DNA of 41,480 nt from a virus, in IMG/VR virus record IMGVR_UViG_3300025645_000022, positions 1 through 41,480 of that record. One strand, written 5' to 3'. The position numbers were made by a program, and so were the translations under genes. The notes beneath the pieces were generated by a model. That model had not been told where the DNA came from, did no database searches, and worked only from the letters and a program-made list of their open reading frames with translations. This document shows positions 13,041 through 21,032 of the stretch, piece after piece; within the stretch, counting starts at the first letter, position 1; each line of letters starts with the position of its first letter.

Positions 13041-14762
13041 ATGAGTAACGTAGTCAAATTTAAAATAAATGGATTATCTAGCGCACTAAGCAATGTTTAT
13101 ACTCGCGTAACTGACTTGTCACGAGTTGAATTATTCGAAGGTGAAACGCTAGTAAGTGATGCGGCTGGAAATGTCGAGTTGAATATTGGGGTTGCGGGGT
13201 CGGTTGGTCAGGGGGTAATCGTATACGGTGATAATTATTCCGCAGGTAACGAATCGACATTTAAGTCATTTAGCGGGTATGGGTTGATTGAAGCAGGCCC
13301 AGAGCTAGCAGCTTATTACTTTGATAGCCAAGGTGTAGCTCCAAACCATAGGCTAAACACGACCGAGGTTACATCGGGTTCAGTGCAGCAATATCATGTA
13401 TCACAGATAACGATTGAAAAGCCTAGGTGGTCAGCAAATAACGTTAGGTTTGCGTTGCAAAATGGCTGGACTGATAGCACTGGGGCAGCAGTTCCAGAAG
13501 GCACTCCACCGACAAACATTATCACTCAAGCCGCTTTATTTGATGGTAATGTTAAATTGGCGGATTTGAAGTTCTCAGCAGCAACAGAAGTTACACTAGC
13601 ACCAAAGCAAGTAATATGGTCTGACCCTATTGATGCATCATTATTGATTGGCGCTACAAATCCAACTATGCGGTGCTTCTCTGAATTACCGTTAACAGGT
13701 AAAAGGCCCGGTAGACGCACCAATGACAACGTTGTGACTAGGGTTTACGCCACAGCCACCAAATCTGTAGCGACTGCGGTAATGGTAGATGGTTCAGCAA
13801 TGCCTAATGGTAACTCAGGTTATCCAAACAGTTATGCATTCAACGTAGTAGCTATGGCGTGCGATAATCGCACAGGAATTAAAACGACACTTATCATTGG
13901 TGACTCAATTGCAGCAGGCAATGACAACACTCTTGGTAAGTCTTGGATCACGGATGCATTTGACCACGCTACTGGCGGCTATATTAGTTACTGCAACTTC
14001 GCGATACATGGCACAAAACCTAGCAATCAGTCTACAGCTTTGGAGTATGGCACAAGATTAGATATTGTTTCGCAGCTAAAAACTATTAACGGGGGCGTAT
14101 TACCGTTCGATAGCATTATTAGTCAGATGGGTGTAAATGATGCAAGCGGGACTAACGGTCCTTCATTGCAAGCTAAAATGCAAACATGGCTAGACTTTGT
14201 TAACGGTGAGTGGTCAGGGGTTCCATTGGTGCAGACTACATATACACCAAGAACAACTAACAATTCTACCTATGTTCAAACAGATGAATCGATAATGCTA
14301 GCTAGCACGTTGACACCATCCGATGCAGATCGTTGGTTTGTAGGTGATTGGATTAAAACCACTCCAACACCATTAAGCGGATTCATTGACGTTCGAGAGG
14401 CGTGGACAGGCGCTGTAGATGGTACTATCTGGCGTGTAATCCCATATTCTTCAACACTAAACGCTAATGCGTCTATTGGTCAGAATTATGTTGATGTGTT
14501 ATCACCTCCGTTAGTTGGATACGTCCCTGTTTTTGACGCTGGCAATGCATCACTAGTGGAAACAACTCAGATACCAATCACGGCAGTTGCCGATCAAGGC
14601 GGCGGAGTGTGGCGAGTCAGCTTAGGCAAAAACCTAACCAAGGCTCATGCAGCAGGTTCAACTATAAAAGCAACCATGTCAGTTGATGCGTTACATCCAG
14701 AAGAAGGATCGGCAAGTGATTATGCTCGCGATGTAGTGATAGCTAACAAGTCCATATTGTAA
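13041..14762 (+). CDS. SGNH-hydrolase structural protein
   Basis: 573 aa. Residues 1 to about 270 are beta-rich and probably a virion-binding/carbohydrate-binding part. From about 280 a complete SGNH/GDSL esterase signature is present: block I 'IIGDSIAAG' (S289), block III 'MGVND' (N366) and block V 'DALHP' (D549, H552). A long insert (about 400-530) precedes block V. Such enzymes deacetylate or de-esterify polysaccharides. Location right after the capsid gene, not in the tail-fibre cluster, suggests a head decoration or neck-attached enzyme. Function as an esterase is strongly supported; substrate and virion position are inference. Confidence 0.85.
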   Translation: MSNVVKFKINGLSSALSNVYTRVTDLSRVELFEGETLVSDAAGNVELNIGVAGSVGQGVIVYGDNYSAGNESTFKSFSGYGLIEAGPELAAYYFDSQGVAPNHRLNTTEVTSGSVQQYHVSQITIEKPRWSANNVRFALQNGWTDSTGAAVPEGTPPTNIITQAALFDGNVKLADLKFSAATEVTLAPKQVIWSDPIDASLLIGATNPTMRCFSELPLTGKRPGRRTNDNVVTRVYATATKSVATAVMVDGSAMPNGNSGYPNSYAFNVVAMACDNRTGIKTTLIIGDSIAAGNDNTLGKSWITDAFDHATGGYISYCNFAIHGTKPSNQSTALEYGTRLDIVSQLKTINGGVLPFDSIISQMGVNDASGTNGPSLQAKMQTWLDFVNGEWSGVPLVQTTYTPRTTNNSTYVQTDESIMLASTLTPSDADRWFVGDWIKTTPTPLSGFIDVREAWTGAVDGTIWRVIPYSSTLNANASIGQNYVDVLSPPLVGYVPVFDAGNASLVETTQIPITAVADQGGGVWRVSLGKNLTKAHAAGSTIKATMSVDALHPEEGSASDYARDVVIANKSIL

Positions 14763-14770
14763 TATTAAAC

Positions 14771-14787
14771 GCCGCCTAACCAGCGGC
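14771..14787 (+). other. Intergenic hairpin
   Basis: GCCGC (14771-14775) / GCGGC (14783-14787) in the gap before the connector gene. No T tract, so more likely an RNA processing or stability element than a terminator. Confidence 0.4.
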
Positions 14788-14804
14788 TAAACTAAGGAAT
14801 AATC

Positions 14805-15320
14805 ATGGCTCTAATCGTGGAAGATGGCACAGGTTTAGCTAATGCTGATGCATATATCTCATTAACTGACGCTCGAATTTATGCCGCTGCTTATGGTTAC
14901 ACTTTGCCAGTTGACGATACGCTGGCAGAGGTAGCTATTCGACAAGGTACGCAATACATCGACATGCAAGAATCATGTTTCGGCGGCACTCGCTTAGTTC
15001 AAACTCAATCATTGGCATGGCCGCGCTTAGGCGCTGTTAACGCTTACGGATTCAAGATTGCAAGTGATAGTATTCCATTACAGCTTGGATACGCTTCTGT
15101 AGCTGCTGCTGCTGAATTTGGTGCTGGAACAGATGTTCGCGCTACTGATGACGGTAAATCAATTGCAAGCGAAGAAGTGAAAGGGGCTGTAGCGGTATCC
15201 TACTTTAACAATGGAAAAACAGGCGGCACAGTAACAATCACTAAAGCGCTTGACGCATTGAAGTCGCTACTTGTTACATGTGCTAATAATGGTTTTGAGT
15301 TTAGAGTGGGGCGTGGATAA
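14805..15320 (+). CDS. Head-tail connector (DnaT-like phage domain)
   Basis: 171 aa. 'LIVEDGTGLANADAYISLTDARIYAAAYG', 'EVAIRQGTQYIDMQESCFGGTRLVQTQSLAWPRLGA' and 'EVKGAVAVSYFNNGKTGG' are the hallmark of the phage 'DnaT-like' connector family, which is the head-completion adaptor below the portal despite the name. AAGGAATAATC precedes the ATG. The stop overlaps the next start. Confidence 0.85.
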   Translation: MALIVEDGTGLANADAYISLTDARIYAAAYGYTLPVDDTLAEVAIRQGTQYIDMQESCFGGTRLVQTQSLAWPRLGAVNAYGFKIASDSIPLQLGYASVAAAAEFGAGTDVRATDDGKSIASEEVKGAVAVSYFNNGKTGGTVTITKALDALKSLLVTCANNGFEFRVGRG

Positions 15321-16003
15321 TGGCATTAACTAAAGCTGGCATATTTGCGCTAATTGCTGGAAACATTCCAGATAATAGCGCTGGCGAGGTATCACCTTCT
15401 GATGTTCGTGAGGTTGCAACTCAAAACGCAGACTCAGCATTAAATGTGCTTGAGACTGCTACGCAAACGGTTGCAGGAAATACTAATTTTACAGGTGGCC
15501 TAAAATCACTTGGTGAGGAAGTTTTAACCGATGTTAGCGAGATTGACTTAATCAGAGGTTACTCGCTTGCTGCTACACAATTACCAACTGGCTTGGGCGT
15601 TCCTTTGCAAGTTGAGTTTGGCGTAGCTCAGGCTGATGAGCACATTTCACTAGCCTCTAATGGTGCGGTAACTTGCTTAATTACCAAGACATATGCAGTT
15701 AGAGTTAAGCTTCAAATTGGTCGCTCTGGAGCAAGTGGCACTAGTATTGTGTTCGCTAGAATACTAGTTAACGGTGCACAAGTTGGAGTTAGTCAGCTTT
15801 CAAAGTTATCTAGTGCCGACAATGTTACCGCGCTCGATAGTCGTGTATTACTCCCGCTAACTGCCGGTGATGTGCTAACCGTTCAGATAATTAGAGATTC
15901 ATCTGGAACTAACTTTGGTGGATTATACGCAGCAACATCAAGTCATGGTTGGGTTTTAGCCCCGACCGCCCTTTTAGTTATTTCAGACATAGAGCCAGTA
16001 TAA
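15320..16003 (+). CDS. Virion structural protein with C-terminal jelly-roll-like domain
   Basis: 227 aa. N-terminal 60 residues ('IFALIAGNIPDNSAGEVSPSDVREVATQNADSALN') are a docking module often seen at the start of phage fibre and head proteins. The remaining ~160 are Thr/Val/Gly-rich beta strands ('YAVRVKLQIGRSG', 'RVLLPLTAGDVLTVQI', 'GWVLAPTALLVISDI') resembling a TNF/C1q-type jelly roll. Located among connectors, so a head decoration or collar protein is plausible. Starts in the upstream stop (TAATG) and ends the same way. Confidence 0.7.
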   Translation: MALTKAGIFALIAGNIPDNSAGEVSPSDVREVATQNADSALNVLETATQTVAGNTNFTGGLKSLGEEVLTDVSEIDLIRGYSLAATQLPTGLGVPLQVEFGVAQADEHISLASNGAVTCLITKTYAVRVKLQIGRSGASGTSIVFARILVNGAQVGVSQLSKLSSADNVTALDSRVLLPLTAGDVLTVQIIRDSSGTNFGGLYAATSSHGWVLAPTALLVISDIEPV

Positions 16004-16365
16004 TGGGATTTGCTAAGCGAATGCAGGACACGGCGACTAGATTGCTGAACAAGTTTGACGAATCGGAAGGCCGCATTAAGTTGGTGCGCAAAGGTTCATC
16101 ATATTTTGATACCACATTAGGTGAGGATGTATTTTCTGATGATGTATTAGTGCCGCTTGTTGGTGTGACTGTTGATTATTCGGCATCACAGATTAACGGT
16201 ACTACAATCCAATCTGGTGACGTACTTGCAATGGTTACCTCTGTTGAAGCGCCTAAGCCTGATGACAAGGTGCAAATCGATGGAGTTCATTGGTCAATTG
16301 TTGGCGAGCCAAAAGTAGATTATACTGGTACGGTGATTTTATATAAAATACATTGTAGGAAATAG
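16003..16365 (+). CDS. Head closure (neck) protein
   Basis: 120 aa from ATG 16003, overlapping the upstream stop (TAATG); an upstream in-frame TTG would run through the previous gene. Beta-rich: 'GRIKLVRKGSSYFDTTLGEDVFSDDVLVPLVGVTVDYS...DDKVQIDGVHWSIVGEPKVDYTG' fits the small neck proteins that plug the portal after packaging. Order (connector, closure, tail completion, terminator, tube) is the standard siphovirus neck order. Confidence 0.72.
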   Translation: MGFAKRMQDTATRLLNKFDESEGRIKLVRKGSSYFDTTLGEDVFSDDVLVPLVGVTVDYSASQINGTTIQSGDVLAMVTSVEAPKPDDKVQIDGVHWSIVGEPKVDYTGTVILYKIHCRK

Positions 16366-16366
16366 T

Positions 16367-16537
16367 ATGGTTGAATTTTTAAAGGAAGTTGTTTCCGGTG
16401 ATGTGGTTGTCGCATTCTACAAAGATGATAAATCAGGAGTTGAAACTGCGTCTATTACTCAGGGTGGTGACTCGATAGAAATCACCAAAGAGCAGTTTGA
16501 TAAACTTGCTATGGTTATGACTAATGAACTTCGATAA
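16367..16537 (+). CDS. Small hypothetical protein in the neck cluster
   Basis: 56 aa beginning MVEFLKEVVSGDVVVAFYKD. It starts one base after the previous stop, with TAGGAAA as ribosome site, and its 3' end overlaps the next gene by 14 nt. Beta strand, turn, then helix ('SIEITKEQFDKLAMVMTNEL'). Tightly coupled to structural genes but unassigned. Confidence 0.6.
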   Translation: MVEFLKEVVSGDVVVAFYKDDKSGVETASITQGGDSIEITKEQFDKLAMVMTNELR

Positions 16538-16958
16538 GCAAGTCGCAGCATTCGCAAAAAAGGCTAACACTAGCATTGATAAAACGATGCGCGGCGTGTC
16601 TATTAAGTTGTTCAGTGCGATTATTAAATCAAGTCCTGTTGATAGTGGCAGGTTTCGAGCTAACTGGATGGCGTCAGGCTCAAGTCCAGCAACTGGCACG
16701 AATACCAATACCGATAAAAGCGGATCGTCATCAACCGCTGCTGCAACTAATTATGTTGCTGGCGCTAGAATGTCGAGCGTGTTTACTTTATCGAATAATC
16801 TACCGTACGCGCACAATTTAGAGTTTGGCGGATATAAACCAGGTAACGGGACTAATACAGTTGGCGGCTTCTCAAAGCAGTCTCCAACTGGAGTTGTCAG
16901 GATAAATGCAGATAGATTCCAGCGAATACTAGACGAGCAGGCGAGGCTTTATAAATGA
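16524..16958 (+). CDS. Tail completion protein, HK97 gp10-like
   Basis: 144 aa. 'SIKLFSAIIKSSPVDSGRFRANWMASGSSP' and 'LSNNLPYAHNLEFGGYKPG...GGFSKQSPTGVVRINADRFQ' are the two conserved blocks of the HK97 gp10 family. The Ser/Thr-rich stretch between them (56-72) is a loop. The protein joins the tail to the filled head. Confidence 0.87.
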   Translation: MNFDKQVAAFAKKANTSIDKTMRGVSIKLFSAIIKSSPVDSGRFRANWMASGSSPATGTNTNTDKSGSSSTAAATNYVAGARMSSVFTLSNNLPYAHNLEFGGYKPGNGTNTVGGFSKQSPTGVVRINADRFQRILDEQARLYK

Positions 16959-17092
16959 CAAAATACAACCAATATAAGTTGATCTTAATTCTTGTGTCAC
17001 TTGTTGTTATCCCGCTTACTATTTGGCTTAGGTATATTTTTGGTGAGCCGCAAGCGGTTTGGCTTGTTAACCTAATATTTGGATTACAATAA
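16955..17092 (+). CDS. Very small membrane protein
   Basis: 45 aa with one clear membrane helix at about 8-29 ('KLILILVSLVVIPLTIWLRYIF'). ATG overlaps the upstream stop (ATGA) and its stop overlaps the next start (TAATG), so it is translationally embedded between two tail genes. A membrane protein here is unusual; it may act on the host envelope rather than in the virion. Confidence 0.65.
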   Translation: MTKYNQYKLILILVSLVVIPLTIWLRYIFGEPQAVWLVNLIFGLQ

Positions 17093-17511
17093 TGGCAGAA
17101 GGTTACACAGAGTCGATTCAAAAGGCGCTTGATATCGCTGTTAAGGCATTCGGCACAGCTAATAGCATAGTTGTAGCGCTTGAGAATGTTGGAGCTCCTA
17201 CTGATACAGCAACGCCTTATTTGGCAGGTTACTTCTTACCTGCACCAACTGAAGATGCTGATTTGTATTTTACTGATAAGCGATCGGGAATTTATCAGAT
17301 TGATATCAACTACGCATCGCATCTAGGAACTGCACCAATCAACCGAATGGAAGATAAACTTAACGCATATTTCGCACCGGGTAACACTTTAACCCGTGGT
17401 GACGTATGCGTTCAAATCACTAACTTTAGCGCGACTCGTGTTACAGTTGAAAACGGATGGGCTATTAAACCTGTCACAATTACATGGCAAACACATACTG
17501 AGAGGTTATAA
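17092..17511 (+). CDS. Tail terminator protein
   Basis: 139 aa, DUF4128-like. 'SIQKALDIAVKAFG', then 'PYLAGYFLPAPTEDADLYFTDKRSGIYQIDINY', a Gly/Pro turn and 'GWAIKPVTITWQTHTE' give the alpha-beta fold of tail terminators, hexameric caps that stop tube growth and bind the neck. Directly precedes the tail tube gene, as in other siphoviruses. Confidence 0.8.
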   Translation: MAEGYTESIQKALDIAVKAFGTANSIVVALENVGAPTDTATPYLAGYFLPAPTEDADLYFTDKRSGIYQIDINYASHLGTAPINRMEDKLNAYFAPGNTLTRGDVCVQITNFSATRVTVENGWAIKPVTITWQTHTERL

Positions 17512-17513
17512 CT

Positions 17514-18683
17514 ATGGCTGTTCAACCGTTTCGCGGTGCTACTACCGCACAATTTTACGTACCAGAAGTGACGCAAGGTGTAACGCCTACGTCACCAAGC
17601 TGGCGACCACTTCGCTCAAATAGCGGTATTCCATCAGTCACTCGTGATGCTTTGGTATCTGCTGAGTTGGATGGTGGCCGTGAAGTGTCAAGCATTCGCA
17701 CAGGTAACGAACAGGTTGCAGGTGAATATTCAATTGAGCTTAGTCAGTCATCACAAGATGATTTACTAGCTGCCGCAATGACAAGCGATTGGGTTGCTGG
17801 TGAAACAGCTTCGGCATTATCGGTTACTGTTGATTCTGCTGCTAAAACATTTACTCGAGCAACTGGTAGTTTTGTCACTGACGGTGTAGAAGTTGGGGCG
17901 CTAATCTATTTTGAAGGCTTAACAGGTAATAATGCTAAACCGTTTTTCGTCACTAACGTTACCGCTTTAGTTGTTACTGGCTCAGGTATTCAGTTAGCGC
18001 TAGAAGATGAGGAAGGTGTTACTACTGATTTTATGACAGGCGATAAACTAGAAACTGGTAATTTATGTAAATCAGTATCTATCTTAACTTGGTTTAAAGG
18101 TAAGTGTGGAAATCCTGATGCTTACGTTATTACTCGTGGTGTTGAGTTTACTGGATTTACTATTGAGCAAGCGGTTAACGCTATGGTCACCGGTTCATTA
18201 CCGTTTATCGGATTGAGTCAGGAAGTCCTAGCGGCATTACCAGCAGGTTCAACATTTACAGTGAGCTACACAGCCGATCCATTTGCGTCAGTAGATGTTT
18301 CACTATTTGATGGTGTAACACCTTTAAAGCTGGTTGACTCGTTTACTATCACTAACGATAACGAAGCGAGCGCACAGTTTGAATTAGGCAATCGCTCAGT
18401 TGCATTTGTTGAGCGTGGTCGAGCTATGAATACGTTCAGTATGGCGGCTAAGTTATACGACTTATCAATGCTTAATAAATTCCTAGACGAAACTGATGTG
18501 GAAGTATCGAGCATATTAAGTGGTGTATCTGGTGCTATGTCGTTTAGCTTGCATGCTGCTAGGATTACTGCTGCACCTCCGGAAGTATCTGGGGCGGAAT
18601 CTATCACTCTTGCAATTTCAGGGCAAGCAACAGGGTCACCTTCGTCCTCATCAATAACAATACAAAGACTGACTTACCCGTAA
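17514..18683 (+). CDS. Major tail tube protein
   Basis: 389 aa. N-terminus 'FRGATTAQFYVPEVTQGVTPTSPSWRPLRSNSGIPSVTRD' and 'GNEQVAGEYSIELSQSSQDDLLAAAM' match the Phage_tube_2 family. It is longer than the minimal tube protein; an insert at about 90-190 ('LSVTVDSAAKTFTRATGSFVTDGVEVGALIYF') and a Ser-rich C-terminus suggest an extra surface domain on the tube. Ends just before a bidirectional terminator where the leftward island begins. Confidence 0.9.
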   Translation: MAVQPFRGATTAQFYVPEVTQGVTPTSPSWRPLRSNSGIPSVTRDALVSAELDGGREVSSIRTGNEQVAGEYSIELSQSSQDDLLAAAMTSDWVAGETASALSVTVDSAAKTFTRATGSFVTDGVEVGALIYFEGLTGNNAKPFFVTNVTALVVTGSGIQLALEDEEGVTTDFMTGDKLETGNLCKSVSILTWFKGKCGNPDAYVITRGVEFTGFTIEQAVNAMVTGSLPFIGLSQEVLAALPAGSTFTVSYTADPFASVDVSLFDGVTPLKLVDSFTITNDNEASAQFELGNRSVAFVERGRAMNTFSMAAKLYDLSMLNKFLDETDVEVSSILSGVSGAMSFSLHAARITAAPPEVSGAESITLAISGQATGSPSSSSITIQRLTYP

Positions 18684-18686
18684 AAC

Positions 18687-18713
18687 AGAAGGGCCTATCA
18701 AGGCCCTTTTTTA
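18687..18713 (+). terminator. Bidirectional terminator between tail tube gene and leftward island
   Basis: 7-bp stem AAGGGCC (18689-18695) / GGCCCTT (18702-18708), loop TATCAA, T run on the + strand and TTCTGTTTTA on the - strand. It sits where the rightward late genes meet the convergent HNH gene; the HNH stop codon (18698-18700) lies inside it. Confidence 0.85.
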
Positions 18714-19219
18714 TTGCCGTGATTCTTATGAAATCCAGCTTTAACTTCTGCAGATTTTCTTGAACAGCAAGCTTCAAAAAATGAATCAGACCTGCCTACT
18801 GTTATGTTTTTATAGTTTATGCATATTTGAGACTCCCAAAGTAAATCTCTTTTATGCCAGTAAACGCCTGTTATTCCATTTTTATTCCTGCGAGATATTG
18901 AGCGATTCTTGCTGTTATCAATTTGACCTACAAGCCTCAAGTTTTCTGGTCTATTGTTTAATTTGTTTTGATCTATATGGTCCACCTGAAATCTATCAGT
19001 AATTGGCATATCAAGTATTATTGCCACAAGCCTATGCGCGTAATATTGACTACCATCAATAGTTACCCTGACATACCCATCTTTAATACTTCCAGCAATA
19101 GCGCCACTAACAGGTACGCCAGTCCTTCTTTTAATCCACCTTAAATTTCCATCATCTACACTATAAGTAAGGAGGCTTAATATCTTCTCCTTTGATGGGT
19201 AATCCTTTACCGCTTTCAT
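18698..19219 (-). CDS. HNH endonuclease with AP2-like DNA-binding tail
   Basis: 173 aa from ATG 19219; the frame extends upstream to 19279 but that part overlaps the zinc-ribbon gene. HNH core: 'YYAHRLVAIILD' (H62), 'FQVDHIDQNKLNNRPENLRLV' (D80, H81, N89). From about 105 to 150 'SKNRSISRRNKNGITGVYWHKRDLLWESQICINYK' is the AP2-like DNA-recognition region common in free-standing phage homing endonucleases. Leftward between tail tube and tail chaperone, opposite to all neighbours in the late operon: typical of a mobile endonuclease insertion. Confidence 0.88.
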   Translation of the reverse strand: MKAVKDYPSKEKILSLLTYSVDDGNLRWIKRRTGVPVSGAIAGSIKDGYVRVTIDGSQYYAHRLVAIILDMPITDRFQVDHIDQNKLNNRPENLRLVGQIDNSKNRSISRRNKNGITGVYWHKRDLLWESQICINYKNITVGRSDSFFEACCSRKSAEVKAGFHKNHGNKKGP

Positions 19220-19334
19220 CGCTTTGTTTTTTTCTTTGCATTGCTTTCCTGCATGACCATCTATCACATGTTTTTGCATCGCTTCTCATCCTCTGGACCT
19301 TTCCGCAAAAAGGGCATTCCAATTCTATCGGCAT
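19161..19334 (-). CDS. Small zinc-ribbon protein overlapping the HNH gene
   Basis: 57 aa beginning MPIELECPFCGKVQRMRSD. Four Cys in CxxC...CxxxxC spacing ('CPFCG' and 'TCDRWSC') followed by 'RKAMQRKK', the classic zinc ribbon with basic tail. AGGAG lies 5 nt before the ATG, the best ribosome site in this island. Its last 59 bases overlap the HNH start in another frame, suggesting translational coupling. It could help target the HNH enzyme to DNA (inference). Confidence 0.7.
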   Translation of the reverse strand: MPIELECPFCGKVQRMRSDAKTCDRWSCRKAMQRKKQSDESGKGLPIKGEDIKPPYL

Positions 19335-19421
19335 AAATACTCCTAACTAGTCCTAATTATGTAGGACATTTAATATTAAGTCTATCACCATTCAGCGCTT
19401 AACTTATCCATAAATAAATAC

Positions 19422-19445
19422 GCCCCACGGATGGGGCTTTTATTA
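19422..19445 (+). terminator. Hairpin terminator inside the leftward island
   Basis: GCCCC (19422-19426) / GGGGC (19433-19437) with TTTTATTATT on the + strand and GTATTTATTTA on the - strand. It directly follows the stop of the 70-aa leftward gene, so it probably ends that unit and separates it from the zinc-ribbon/HNH pair. Confidence 0.65.
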
Positions 19446-19655
19446 TTCAAAGCAATCTTTGCAAGTTATAATCTCACCTTCGTCATCACCTCGCGGATCT
19501 TTGCTACACAAATACATATCACTTTTCTCATATCCTTCAAAGGATATAAACCAGTTATTTATTTTATTTTCTTTCAGCATTTTTATAGCGCGATAAAATA
19601 AATCCCAACTCCCATACCAAACTATAATATAATTTATCATCGCTTCCCTATCCAT
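19443..19655 (-). CDS. Hypothetical protein, leftward island
   Basis: 70 aa. Hydrophobic/aromatic N-terminus ('MINYIIVWYGSWDLFYRAIKML') and a C-terminus with three Cys ('MYLCSKDPRGDDEGEIITCKDCFE'), which may bind a metal. An internal ATG at 19640 with AGGGAAG upstream is an alternative start. Last gene of the island's leftward run before the terminator. Function unknown. Confidence 0.6.
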   Translation of the reverse strand: MDREAMINYIIVWYGSWDLFYRAIKMLKENKINNWFISFEGYEKSDMYLCSKDPRGDDEGEIITCKDCFE

Positions 19656-19658
19656 ATC

Positions 19659-19859
19659 CTACCACTTAAACTCTAGTGCCACATCGACACTTTTGCTAAA
19701 TTCCTGCATAACGATAGCCAGATGCTTATCGTAATTCTCTTTGCTGATTGATTCGTCTTTAAGTAATCGATCAAGCGTTTGCACTTGTACCGTCTTGCGT
19801 GCTGTGGTTACACTTATCGCCATATCTTTGGCAAAACCCTTAGCGTCAAAGTTAAGCAT
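19659..19859 (-). CDS. Small helical hypothetical protein
   Basis: 66 aa. 'FAKDMAISVTTARKTVQVQTLDRLLKDESISKENYDKHLAIVMQEFSKSVDVALEFKW' is amphipathic helix throughout. AAGGGG 6 nt before the ATG; 3-nt gaps on both sides, so part of a compact operon. No known family. Confidence 0.65.
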   Translation of the reverse strand: MLNFDAKGFAKDMAISVTTARKTVQVQTLDRLLKDESISKENYDKHLAIVMQEFSKSVDVALEFKW

Positions 19860-19862
19860 AAA

Positions 19863-20078
19863 CTACCCCTTACCATTCATAATTCCGTTAATCTTATTTT
19901 CAATCAGCTTGAAACCTATTCTTTCAATTGATGCTATCTGACAATTCATCTCGGCATCATCAATCTCCCCTCGAGCATTAGATAGCTTGTACATTGTGAA
20001 TCTGGTATCAATCATGTTGATAATTATTTCAATATCTGAAACTTTTATAAGCCCAAAAAACTTAAGTATTTTATCCAT
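19863..20078 (-). CDS. Small hypothetical protein
   Basis: 71 aa from ATG 20078, overlapping the upstream stop (TGATG). 'MDKILKFFGLIKVSDIEIIINMIDTRFTMYKL' could be weakly membrane-associated; the rest is helical. No motif recognised. Confidence 0.6.
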   Translation of the reverse strand: MDKILKFFGLIKVSDIEIIINMIDTRFTMYKLSNARGEIDDAEMNCQIASIERIGFKLIENKINGIMNGKG

Positions 20079-20557
20079 CACTCACCGCCATTTGGATCGA
20101 TGTTTAACATTGCCTTAGCGTGTGCTATTGCCGCTTCTTTGGTTGAGTGACAGATACCCTTGCAAAATAAAGTTTTATGGCTATTGTTTTCAAACCAAGT
20201 TTCTTGAGAGAAAAGCATTGGCGCTAATATGTGTGGAGTGTAATAAATCTGATGCATATCAGGCTTAACACGCATAGGCTCAGGCACTTCAAACCCATTA
20301 ACTAGCATCATCTTAGGCTTAATGCTAAACGCTATCCCATGAATAAAAGTACCCGTTGCAGGATACCCGCCTTCTAATACATCCTCGCCATTTGCTAGTG
20401 CTTGAACGAATGGTAATAACTCTGCTGCCTTATCTTGTGGTGTTTTCATTGCTGGTAATTCCTTAGTTGTTTCTGTGGTAGGAGTTGCATAGTTAAGGCA
20501 AATAGGATTATCTACAGGGTGAACCCAAGGTCTATCTCTTTTATATAAAAATGACAT
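20078..20557 (-). CDS. Hypothetical phage protein
   Basis: 159 aa from ATG 20557, which has GGGGA 7 nt upstream and overlaps the previous stop (TAATG). The segment from residue 38 ('MKTPQDKAAELLPFVQALANGEDVLEG') resembles the start of a common phage hypothetical family, so ATG 20449 is an alternative start. C-terminal 'FCKGICHSTKEAAIAHAKAML' ends in a helix. Function unknown. Confidence 0.65.
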   Translation of the reverse strand: MSFLYKRDRPWVHPVDNPICLNYATPTTETTKELPAMKTPQDKAAELLPFVQALANGEDVLEGGYPATGTFIHGIAFSIKPKMMLVNGFEVPEPMRVKPDMHQIYYTPHILAPMLFSQETWFENNSHKTLFCKGICHSTKEAAIAHAKAMLNIDPNGGE

Positions 20558-20733
20558 TAACATATCCCCGCTATCATATCTCGCATTGTTAAAAGTTCGA
20601 ATGCCATTACTACGCCTGCAATACCAAGCACGAATGCGATAAACTTAAATGCTTTCAAGTCCTCGCGCAAAACTTCAATATCGTGTTGCGCTTGCTGCTC
20701 AAGTGTTAATCGTGTTAATGGTGGCTTATTCAT
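20557..20733 (-). CDS. Small membrane protein of the leftward island
   Basis: 58 aa beginning MNKPPLTRLTLEQQAQHD. A charged N-terminal helix is followed by one membrane helix at about 31-47 ('FIAFVLGIAGVVMAFEL'). Leader GGGACAGCAATAATG belongs to the recurring GGACAGC start context. Stop overlaps the next start. Likely inner-membrane; role unknown. Confidence 0.65.
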   Translation of the reverse strand: MNKPPLTRLTLEQQAQHDIEVLREDLKAFKFIAFVLGIAGVVMAFELLTMRDMIAGIC

Positions 20734-20744
20734 TATTGCTGTCC

Positions 20745-21002
20745 CTACTTGTTATATACGTCTAAAATACCAGACTTAATCGACTTGTCGTGAAACCGCC
20801 ATGATTGACCATCCCAATCAGCAAGACCATCACCTCTTATAGTTCTAACCCTGTATGTACCTATCTCTCTACCAGCAGAAACTTTTAATGATTTATTTCT
20901 CTCTGAGTCTGCACCATTTTTGAATGACGACAAATCTATCTCGTCTTTGTTTTTTAATATTTCAACAATCAACTTAAACTTGCGCTTTAGTGTTAATTTC
21001 AT
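20745..21002 (-). CDS. Hypothetical protein, first gene of the leftward island
   Basis: 85 aa from ATG 21002 with leader ACGGACAGCAATA; the frame stays open upstream but lacks a ribosome site. Basic N-terminus ('MKLTLKRKFKLIVEIL'). The C-terminal 'YRVRTIRGDGLADWDGQSWRFHDKSIKSG' looks like a small beta domain. First gene after the island promoter. Function unknown. Confidence 0.65.
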   Translation of the reverse strand: MKLTLKRKFKLIVEILKNKDEIDLSSFKNGADSERNKSLKVSAGREIGTYRVRTIRGDGLADWDGQSWRFHDKSIKSGILDVYNK

Positions 21003-21032
21003 TATTGCTGTCCGTTTGTTTTCGATAACCAA

